Below, piece after piece: positions 8,169 through 15,808 of a stretch of DNA of 64,000 nt; the stretch's first letter is position 1; each line of letters starts with the position of its first letter. The notes under the pieces are model-generated. The model was not told the origin of the DNA, did no database searches, and saw only the letters and a list, made by a program, of their open reading frames with translations. Made by a program: the position numbers and the translations under genes. The stretch comes from Trichomonas vaginalis G3 (lineage: Eukaryota > Parabasalia > Trichomonadida > Trichomonadidae). The stretch covers positions 17,123,043-17,187,042 of the forward strand of contig NC_067206.1 of the NCBI RefSeq assembly GCF_026262505.1, written 5' to 3'.

Positions 8169-9093
8169 GGGAAACTTTGTCCGAATGTTAAACTATTCGG
8201 ACAAAGTTTCCCGCTGTTTGCGAAGGAATTGTTGGCTATGATGTACTGATTCATGATCAGTGCATCATAGCCAACAATTCCTTATACAAAGTTCAAAAAC
8301 TTGGGTGCAATCAGAACTGATTGCACCCAAGTTTTTGAACTTTCTCGAGGGAATGAAAGGGTAAGAGGTATACATTATGAATATATACCTCTTACCCTTC
8401 CATTCCCTCTCTGACAGCGGGAAACTTTGTCTGAATGTTAAACTATTCAGACAAAGTTTCCCGCTGTTTGCGAAGGAATTGTTGGCTATGATGTACTGAT
8501 TCATGATCAGTGCATCATAGCCAACAATTCCTTATACAAAGTTCAAAAACTTGGGTGCAATCAGTTCTGATTGCACCCAAGTTTTTGAACTTTCTCGAGG
8601 GAATGAAAGGGTAAGAGGTATACATTATGAATATATACCTCTTACCCTTCCATTCCCTCTCTGACAGCGGGAAACTTTGTCTGAATGTTAAACTATTCAG
8701 ACAAAGTTTCCCGCTGTTTGCGAAGGAATTGTTGGCTATGATGTACTGATTCATGATCAGTGCATCATAGCCAACAATTCCTTATACAAAGTTCAAAAAC
8801 TTGGGTGCAATCAGAACTGATTGCACCCAAGTTTTTGAACTTTCTCGAGGGAATGAAAGGGTAAGAGGTATACATTATGAATATATACCTCTTACCCTTC
8901 CATTCCCTCTCTGACAGCGGGAAACTTTGTCTGAATGTTAAACTATTCAGACAAAGTTTCCCGCTGTTTGCGAAGGAATTGTTGGCTATGATGTACTGAT
9001 TCATGATCAGTGCATCATAGCCAACAATTCCTTATACAAAGTTCAAAAACTTGGGTGCAATCAGAACTGATTGCACCCAAGTTTTTGAACTTT
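8169..9093. repeat. Amplified hairpin block in element B (four cassettes, 250-bp period)
   Basis: First cassette: hairpin 1 at 8169-8212 (18-bp perfect arms); hairpin 2 at 8223-8283 (28-bp arms, one mismatch, core CATG); hairpin 3 at 8288-8343 (27-bp perfect arms with a 2-base centre); hairpin 4 at 8347-8409 (about 26-bp arms, one mismatch). The set repeats with a 250-bp period, and the fourth lacks a complete hairpin 4. The apparent 79-codon ORFs here are by-products of the palindromes. The region from 9094 to 9230 is AT-rich spacer. Confidence 0.92.
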
Positions 9094-9230
9094 CTCGAGG
9101 GAATGAAAGGTAAGAGATATCCATTTCCTTTCACCTTCGTTCTCAATAATTAACTTATAAATTTTTTAAAGCAAAAAAGTCTGATTTTTTTTGACAAGTA
9201 AATATATAGGGAATTTATCCGACCAAATAA

Positions 9231-9277
9231 GTGTCACTTTTTCGGTTCACTTCACTTTCCGTAACTCGTCTTACAAC
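9231..9277 (-). repeat. Right terminal inverted repeat of element B
   Basis: It starts GTGTCACTTTTTCGGTTCAC and runs outward to GTCTTACAAC, pairing with 6218-6264. The AATAC duplication follows at 9278-9282. Confidence 0.8.
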
Positions 9278-9509
9278 AATACAGACAAACAGGTTATATA
9301 TGAGTTTGAGACCAAGAATGGTGTAACTCGACCTGTCCGATTCAAAGACTCCGAGGGCGACCATGAAATTAAACGGAAATTAGCTAGGAAGGAATATAAA
9401 ATGGACTGGTTGCCACCACCTCCACCACCTTTACCTGTTCCTCAAGTAAATAAGCCTTTCCCGTTCCCAAGAATTCCCACATTTAAATTCAAATTCGAAT
9501 AAAAATTTT

Positions 9510-11648
9510 TTATTTCATGCAATGTTTAACTATTTCACCATCTTCTTTAACACCCCAGTACTTACGCTTGGAGAGGACATGAACTTCGGTGAAAATTTTG
9601 TCCAATTTGAATTGACCCATCTTTTCACCGACCATTCCCATTTCAATGAGTTTGTTATAGCCTTCTTCGTTCGTCATGAGTGCGTCAATGTTCTCATAGT
9701 AAACCTTGACTTTGGATTTGACTTCGGAGAAGAACTCATTGTAGTTGTCAAGGACTGCCTTTGCGAACTGAGGGTAAGACCAATGTTCGACAATAGGTTT
9801 TAATGTGGTTACTAAGCCACTTTGACCTTGAGTGAATTCGTACTTCAAAACAAAAGGAGAAAACCCTTCAACAAAGTTGTCGACCTTCTCATAATGTTTA
9901 CTCTTCATCTCTTGAGGTTTCTTAATGGAATATCCCCATGTCGAATTCATAAGCAATTTGAGTGTCATTGCAAGTTTGGGGTTTGAAGCTTTCCTAATAT
10001 CATACAGTTGTTGTATGACTTTTCCAACTGTATAGTTCCTTCCCGGGAACTCACCATCTTCGTTTGGAATTCCAGTCGGAATATATTGGACAAACCTCAT
10101 GTATGCAGCGTTAAGGTCGACATAGTATATCTTTTCATCTGAGTCGAACTTGTTGCAACCAATTGGTCCAGTTTGTGGAAATTCAAGTGAGTCTCTTATC
10201 TTCTGAGAAACTTCTCCTGTTATCTCATAAACATCGTCGAAGCAACCTGTTTCATATAAAACCTTCTGACCTAACTCAGATGCTCTCCAATATAATTTGA
10301 CGTCAATTGGATGTCTCAATGGAAGTTTGTTTATAGCATCTTGAAGTTCTTGCAACCTCATTGGAAGTTCTTCTGGTTCAGGTTGGTATCCGAACATACC
10401 AACCCCTTGTGGAACCGTGTACTTCTTTTGTACTAGAACTTTGTCTGGAACAACTTTTGGTCTTGCTAACAATGAAAAGTTTGTTTCGTCTTTTGGTACA
10501 AAAGTTTCTGTCAGCTTGTCATCTGGAATTGGTTCCAACAAACCTTTCTTGAAAAGAATGTTGACAGCTCTGACAATGTTGCACTTACTTTTACCAAAGA
10601 ATGGGTTTGTAAGACTTTCGTTCAACATGAAGTGGTTGTGGACAATTACAATCTTCAACCATGGTAAGTCTTTGTCAACAACATAGTCGTCATGTGAAGA
10701 ACCTTTAGCTGTAGGTATGTTGACTCGGATATTGACATTTGCCAACGGTGCAATTTTTGCCAATTGACCTCTGAGAATGTACCTTGTCTTCACACATGAC
10801 TCAAGATACTTCATCTTCTCATCTGTAACAAGACCAGAGTTCCTGAGACATGTAAGAATGCAAGGTTCATTGACAATTGTTTCAATTGAATTGTAAATTC
10901 CATACCTTGTCAAGTCAATGTCAGACTTATTTATGAAGGGGAAGTATCCAGCATGTTGTCTGACTGCTTGAGGGTTAGGTTGGTACCATTCGAACTTGAC
11001 ACTTGCAATTCCTTCAATTGCATTCAAAATGTCTGAGTCGGAGTCAACCATTTGTTCTCTCTTTGTAGTCTTGAAAGCGTCAAGAAGTTTTGCGGCTGTT
11101 TGTTCATTGCCATGTGCATAGTAAATGTGACCATCCAAATCTGTTATGGTCAATCTGAGATTGTGTCCTTTCTTATTTCCGTCTTGAATTGCAGCAAGTA
11201 CTCCCATGAAGCCTTCTTTGTTCTTTCCTTCGTCAAAGTTTACTGTAAAGGTTCGACCAGATGTAATTTGACTTCTAACTTCACGATACTTTTCATATGC
11301 ATATCTTGTTCTTTCCATGGGAGCATGTGCGTCTTCACCTTTTCCTTTTTTCCTTCTCAAAGGATGCAATTGTTCGTCATGTTTCCAGTAGAATCTGGCA
11401 AAGCCGTCGTGTCCTTCAACTTGAGGTTCACTAACATCGAAAGGCATGTCCATAAGACGTTCTTCTTCTAACCTCTCTAGTCTGTTTGGATAATTGGCAC
11501 GTGCTGTTTCCAAATCCATTTCGTAGCGAAGACCAGACAATTTGTCATAGACTTTTATGGGTCTTCCCTTCCTATATTTAAAATTCTTCGAAACTCTCCA
11601 ACCATATCTTTGTAACTCTGCTTTTATTCTAGCAGACTTTCTATCCAT
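9510..11648 (-). CDS. Polinton-like type B DNA polymerase, 712 codons, looks whole
   Basis: Divergent protein-primed family B DNA polymerase. The N-terminal half has a block around 233-252 (GYFPFINKSDIDLTRYGIY) and another at 331-346 (LKIVIVHNHFMLNESL) that I associate with protist Polinton-type polymerases. Palm motifs follow in order: motif A-like YVDLNAAYM at 509-517, then PTGIP; motif B-like KLLMNSTWGYSIKKP at 564-578; motif C-like VYYENIDAL at 649-657; and a K.Y-type SKRKYWG at 693-699. I see no classical exonuclease domain, and no capsid, ATPase or protease genes nearby. The ATG follows the 159-codon ORF by 43 bases. The stop lies seven bases from the convergent proline-rich ORF. The element it belongs to is best called a Polinton-like remnant; whether the enzyme is active cannot be told from sequence. 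Confidence 0.8.
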   Translation of the reverse strand: MDRKSARIKAELQRYGWRVSKNFKYRKGRPIKVYDKLSGLRYEMDLETARANYPNRLERLEEERLMDMPFDVSEPQVEGHDGFARFYWKHDEQLHPLRRKKGKGEDAHAPMERTRYAYEKYREVRSQITSGRTFTVNFDEGKNKEGFMGVLAAIQDGNKKGHNLRLTITDLDGHIYYAHGNEQTAAKLLDAFKTTKREQMVDSDSDILNAIEGIASVKFEWYQPNPQAVRQHAGYFPFINKSDIDLTRYGIYNSIETIVNEPCILTCLRNSGLVTDEKMKYLESCVKTRYILRGQLAKIAPLANVNIRVNIPTAKGSSHDDYVVDKDLPWLKIVIVHNHFMLNESLTNPFFGKSKCNIVRAVNILFKKGLLEPIPDDKLTETFVPKDETNFSLLARPKVVPDKVLVQKKYTVPQGVGMFGYQPEPEELPMRLQELQDAINKLPLRHPIDVKLYWRASELGQKVLYETGCFDDVYEITGEVSQKIRDSLEFPQTGPIGCNKFDSDEKIYYVDLNAAYMRFVQYIPTGIPNEDGEFPGRNYTVGKVIQQLYDIRKASNPKLAMTLKLLMNSTWGYSIKKPQEMKSKHYEKVDNFVEGFSPFVLKYEFTQGQSGLVTTLKPIVEHWSYPQFAKAVLDNYNEFFSEVKSKVKVYYENIDALMTNEEGYNKLIEMGMVGEKMGQFKLDKIFTEVHVLSKRKYWGVKEDGEIVKHCMK

Positions 11649-11691
11649 TCTATATGGGGCATTTTTATAAAAATAAAAAAATATTTTTTCT

Positions 11692-12171
11692 TTACTTTAC
11701 ATAACCGCCTGCTGCCATAAGTCTTTGACGCCAACCCATACCAGCTAATGAAGGTTGACTTGGTTTAGTTTGGAAACTAAACTTTGGTTTTGGTTTATCT
11801 TCAGTTTTTGGTTTCTCTTCTTCTATCGGTTTTTCGTCACTTTTCGGTTCCTCTGACTTTACTTCACTTGCAGGAACAGTTGTGTCGTCAACATCTTCAT
11901 AAATATCATATGCCATTTGTTTTTGTTTTCCTTTCAACTTTTTGTGTTTGTTGTAAAGTTTAGAATATTTCGACTCTAAGTCAATGAGATGTTCTATAAT
12001 GAACTGTTGGTCAGTGAAGTAAACTTTTCCATCTGTTGTCTCCAAAGCTGTAATGCATGAAAAATAGCGTGACTTCATTTTTGACAGTTTACAAATGTAA
12101 AGTGTTGCATCCTTAAAAACTTGGAAATATATACATTCATGAATTATCTTGTATATTAATTGAAAATCCAT
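11692..12171 (-). CDS. 159-codon K/E/P-rich protein, copy 2
   Basis: Same protein as 2204-2683, whole, 43 bases upstream of a whole polymerase copy. The 5' part again lies inside the left end of element A. Confidence 0.55.
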   Translation of the reverse strand: MDFQLIYKIIHECIYFQVFKDATLYICKLSKMKSRYFSCITALETTDGKVYFTDQQFIIEHLIDLESKYSKLYNKHKKLKGKQKQMAYDIYEDVDDTTVPASEVKSEEPKSDEKPIEEEKPKTEDKPKPKFSFQTKPSQPSLAGMGWRQRLMAAGGYVK

Positions 12172-12754
12172 AAAACCCTAACAATATTTTTTCTTAAAAA
12201 AACTATAAAAATATAAATAAAATTAATCGTTAAATAAAAATATTTGATATTAGAATTTTATTGGAAAAATAAAAAACTTAATATTTTAAAGAAATACTTA
12301 AATACTTGAATGTTTTAACTTTTACATTATCATATAGACTCTCAAATTATTGATTGGAAACGGTTTGAGGGTTATCAATTTAAAAAAAATTGTGAGTTTT
12401 TTAAATTTTTGGCAATGAGTTTTAAAAATTTGTGAGTGAGAATGTGTGTTGATGCTTGGCACTTTGAAGGGAAGATGTTCTGGGTTCACAATTATTAATG
12501 GGATAAATAAAATGATTATAAATATAATATATTAGAAAATAATTTGCAAAATCTCTCCATTTTTATAAATTTAATAATAGAAGTTGATCTATATAGAAAG
12601 AGCATTTTATCTATTAAGTTTTTGGCTTTTGCCTTCAAATCATTAATATAATTTTTTCAAAAAAAATTGTTTTATTTAAAATAAACAAATTTTATCAAAT
12701 AACTAGTATTTTTAAATTATCTTTTGAAAAATTGAAAAATTTACAAATTAAAAA

Positions 12755-13726
12755 ATGGAAGACATCTTGGTTCGTCTCGAAAACCCAGAAGATCTTAAAA
12801 CTTTTCAACTCCCAACCGTTCCCGCCGATCAGGTTCTCAACGTAATTGAAGAAAAATATCAAGAATACATTAATAATCCAAATGTAACTCTCGAAGATAC
12901 GGCAAAAACACTTTCAATAGGAAAAGAACGTTTGAAAAAAATTTTCGTACTACTCGGCTATCCAATAAAAGAAAGAGGAAGACCAAAGAAAAAAATTTTT
13001 GAGGAAGATGTATACAAAATTTTGGAAATTAAAGCACAATATGACATTGGATACAAAAGGATCAAAGAATCATATTTCGAAAAAGTCGAAAGATTTACAT
13101 TCAACGATGCTTTCAAAATTTTCAATCAACAACATTTGTTTACATTTCACAGGCATCAGAAAATCGACGAACATCCACATGAATACGTTGCTCAATATGT
13201 TAATCAATTGTGGCATACTGATTTGAAATTTCTGAAGGACGATAACGGTAACCTTCAATATTTAATTTCATTTCTTGATGACAGAAGCAGATACATTATT
13301 TGCTGGGATGTTTTCGATACAAAAGAAATGAAAAATACTGCCAGAGTATTTCGTCACGCAATTGATTTAGTCAAATTAGTTCCACATGGAATTCTCACAG
13401 ATAATGGAACAGAATTCATTGGAAAAGATTTTGAAGCGGTTTGCCAAGAATTCAATATAAAACATTTCAAAACTCATCCGTACTCTCCAGAGGAAAATGG
13501 AAAAATTGAAAGGAGTTGGGAGACTCTTTTCAAGACAAACCCTGGAGTGAACGTCTTTGAGTTCATCCCCAATGTTGTTTCCCAGTATAATAGGGTATGG
13601 AAACACTCCGCATTATTCAAACTCTTTGGGGAGAAATTGACTCCATTTGAGGCCTGGGAAAGAGGCCCCAAATGGACAAAAGATCTCTGCGCTGAACCAG
13701 GCTTCGAAAAAAATCTTAGAGATTAA
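12755..13726 (+). CDS. Integrase of element A, copy 2 (323 aa)
   Basis: Identical in translation to 3267-4238, with the DDE residues and RGRP motif present. Confidence 0.9.
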   Translation: MEDILVRLENPEDLKTFQLPTVPADQVLNVIEEKYQEYINNPNVTLEDTAKTLSIGKERLKKIFVLLGYPIKERGRPKKKIFEEDVYKILEIKAQYDIGYKRIKESYFEKVERFTFNDAFKIFNQQHLFTFHRHQKIDEHPHEYVAQYVNQLWHTDLKFLKDDNGNLQYLISFLDDRSRYIICWDVFDTKEMKNTARVFRHAIDLVKLVPHGILTDNGTEFIGKDFEAVCQEFNIKHFKTHPYSPEENGKIERSWETLFKTNPGVNVFEFIPNVVSQYNRVWKHSALFKLFGEKLTPFEAWERGPKWTKDLCAEPGFEKNLRD

Positions 13727-13901
13727 CAAATAATTTCAAAAACAAGAAAATTCAAAAAATCACAAAAAGGAAGTTAAGGAATAAACACTTACATTTATTA
13801 CATTTGGATTTTTTAAAAAATTCAGTATTATTTTTAGAAATAAGATAATATAGTTCTAAATAAAACAAAGAATGTTAAGAATGAAGAAGGAATTAGCGGA
13901 T

Positions 13902-14083
13902 GCAGCCGAAGCACACTCACAAATTACTCTCAATATCCACTCAAATCATACAAAGTTTTGTCGAATAGTTTGATATAAAGACAAAAAATTTACAATTTTT
14001 AATTAAATCCGAACAATCTTACATATGCAGCTGAAGCACACTCACAAATTACTCTCAATATCCACTCAAATCATACAAAGTTT
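13902..14083 (+). repeat. 125-bp tandem repeat, about 1.5 copies
   Basis: One full and one 57-bp partial copy (starts 13902 and 14027), against 2.5 copies in element A copies 1, 4 and 5. Confidence 0.9.
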
Positions 14084-14348
14084 TATATTTTCATTTTATT
14101 GTTTCTTAATAAAGAATTTACTTTAATATTCTTAATTGTTTTCTTTTTTATATTTAATTTTTGATATCTATTTTAAAAAACTTATACAAATTCGAGTCAG
14201 CTAATAATTGAATTGAAAAAATAAAAAGAAAACATATAATTTTTAATCCGTCTAATTGAATAAGCAATATTATAAATATTATGTTAAACGGTTAATTTTT
14301 TCTCAAAAAAAATTATTTCGAATTTCCGAAATTTTTGACATTTTGGCT

Positions 14349-14529
14349 GAGAACTATGGTCTGCGAGGTACATAGATAGAATCAGTACCTCGCAGACTAT
14401 AGTTCTCTATATGGCGCCGAAAATTTTTTGGTGAAATGTCGTCGCATTTCACCAAAAATTTTTCGGCGCCATAGGAAGAATTGGAGGGTGTGAGATACTA
14501 TTACATGCTATAGTACTCACACCCTCCAA
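14349..14529. repeat. Row of three hairpins, element A copy 2
   Basis: Same three stems as 4986-5166, without base change that I can see. The region from 14530 to 15080 is the AT-rich right terminal region, with no gene. Confidence 0.9.
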
Positions 14530-15089
14530 CTCCCAATCAAAATCGCATAAAATTTGCTACTTATCTTCAGATTACCTCCCATTATAAAATATATCATTGC
14601 TATCTCATCGTACTATATTTCCACCCTATTGTATTTAAAAATATAAAATTTTTTGATAATATATTTTTATATCTTGAATTTTCAAGCAAAATATTCACAG
14701 ATAATATAATGGGAAATCTATCTCAACCTAGCCTTAAAGTACCAAACTCCTGCTTGCATTCTCACTCACAAATATTAAACATCCATCTCCAAAAAACTAA
14801 ATTCTTCACAATTTTTTAAAATTGAGAACATAAAAAATGTATGCATTCAATAATTTAAGATACTAACAAATATTAAAAACTTCAAAATATCAGATATTAA
14901 CGTTTTTCAATTAAAAAAATATCATTTTGCTTTTCAATTCGAACATAAATCTTAAATATTTTTAATTAATATCTGATTTACAGCATTATTATCCATTTAT
15001 AAATCTGACAAATAAATGACAAAACCATCAGAAATAGTGTCACTTTTTGTCAAAAGTGAAGTCACGCTATTTTTCATGCACAACACTCC

Positions 15090-15203
15090 ATGGGCAAGCT
15101 TGTCGCAATTCAATGGGTTCCAAATCCAGGCAAGAAGACGAAGGTCAGACACATTGACGGTGACAAGCTCAACAACCGTAAGGAGAACCTCGAGTGGTTC
15201 TAA
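15090..15203 (+). CDS. Truncated HNH endonuclease fragment, copy 2
   Basis: Same 37 codons as 5727-5840, beginning ten bases from the TGCA end of element A. Confidence 0.6.
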   Translation: MGKLVAIQWVPNPGKKTKVRHIDGDKLNNRKENLEWF

Positions 15204-15249
15204 GAGTAAAAAAATATTTTAGGGGGAAACCCCAAGTAAATTTAAGTGT

Positions 15250-15516
15250 TTAGTTGGATAAGTAGGCACTATTAATGGTAATTTGGAAAATTAGCTCCCG
15301 ACCTTTGAATTGGGCTCTTTCGTTATCTTCCCAGTTGCGTAGGAGGTCGTCCCAGAGGAGTTGGTAGAATTGCCAATTCAAGGACGATTTGTCCTCCCAG
15401 GCATTGAGGATGTACTGCTCGTAGAGTCTCATGACCTCTGCCTTGCACCAGACACCCTCTCCCTTGGAACGTAAGGCTTCTTCGAAGTGCTCGAATGCGA
15501 TTGGCTGCTTGACCAT
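15250..15516 (-). CDS. 88-codon ORF of unknown function, copy 2
   Basis: Same as 5886-6152. In this empty-site unit its ATG faces that of the 84-codon ORF across 30 bases holding ATGACACTTTTTGTCC, so the pair could share a short divergent promoter. Confidence 0.45.
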   Translation of the reverse strand: MVKQPIAFEHFEEALRSKGEGVWCKAEVMRLYEQYILNAWEDKSSLNWQFYQLLWDDLLRNWEDNERAQFKGRELIFQITINSAYLSN

Positions 15517-15546
15517 CCGAAATGACACTTTTTGTCCGTTTGGTCA

Positions 15547-15801
15547 ATGTTCGTGTCTCGTGCCATAGTCGACGAAAATACAGACAAACAGGTTATATAT
15601 GAGTTTGAGACCAAGAATGGTGTAACTCGACCTGTCCGATTCAAAGACTCCGAGGGCGACCATGAAATTAAACGGAAATTAGCTAGGAAGGAATATAAAA
15701 TGGACTGGTTGCCACCACCTCCACCACCTTTACCTGTTCCTCAAGTAAATAAGCCTTTCCCGTTCCCAAGAATTCCCACATTTAAATTCAAATTCGAATA
15801 A
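15547..15801 (+). CDS. 84-codon proline-rich ORF, uninterrupted
   Basis: I do not recognise a family. The product begins MFVSRAIVDENTDKQVIYEF, has a charged middle (DSEGDHEIKRKLARKEYKMD), and a C-terminal proline run PPPPPPLPVP followed by repeated F/P/K residues. It may be a small adaptor-like or structural protein, but nothing proves it is expressed. The frame is open 15 bases upstream to a TTG; the ATG is preferred. It ends seven bases before the polymerase stop on the other strand. This is the empty target site of element B (AATAC at 15578-15582). Confidence 0.5.
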   Translation: MFVSRAIVDENTDKQVIYEFETKNGVTRPVRFKDSEGDHEIKRKLARKEYKMDWLPPPPPPLPVPQVNKPFPFPRIPTFKFKFE

Positions 15802-15808
15802 AAATTTT

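Larger units (their letters stand above)
6218..9277 (+). mobile_element. Element B, copy 1: integrase DNA transposon, hairpins amplified
   Basis: This 3,060-bp insert is absent from units near 15580 and 21880, which gives exact limits and a 5-bp AATAC duplication (4 bp is possible, since one base is ambiguous). The ends are imperfect inverted repeats of about 47 bp, TAAGAC(A/G)A(A/G)TTACGGAAAGTGAA towards GTGACAC. It contains one integrase gene (6549-7847) and a long hairpin block (8169-9093). No capsid or polymerase is present, so it appears to be a simple integrase transposon. This copy is 749 bp longer than the one at 28298 because the hairpin cassette is present four times. Confidence 0.88.
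6183..9502 (+). pseudogene. 84-codon proline-rich ORF interrupted by element B (copy 1)
   Basis: The ORF seen whole at 15547-15801 is here split by insertion of element B at 6218-9277. Its end remains at 9283-9502, next to the polymerase stop. Frames that run from the element terminus into this tail have no ATG and are not counted as genes. Confidence 0.75.
12054..15080 (+). mobile_element. Element A, copy 2
   Basis: A 3,027-bp copy with TGCA-ended inverted termini at both sides. It is 125 bp shorter than copy 1 because the tandem repeat has one unit fewer. The integrase looks whole. Confidence 0.75.

Noticed and set aside
8265-9004. Three identical 79-codon ORFs on the minus strand
   Set aside because: They lie wholly within the amplified palindromes of element B and are absent in the single-cassette copies; a by-product of repeat structure.
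9191-9502. 103-codon ORF spanning the element B terminus and the proline-rich tail
   Set aside because: It has no ATG until late in the frame; chance read-in from the transposon end into the interrupted ORF.
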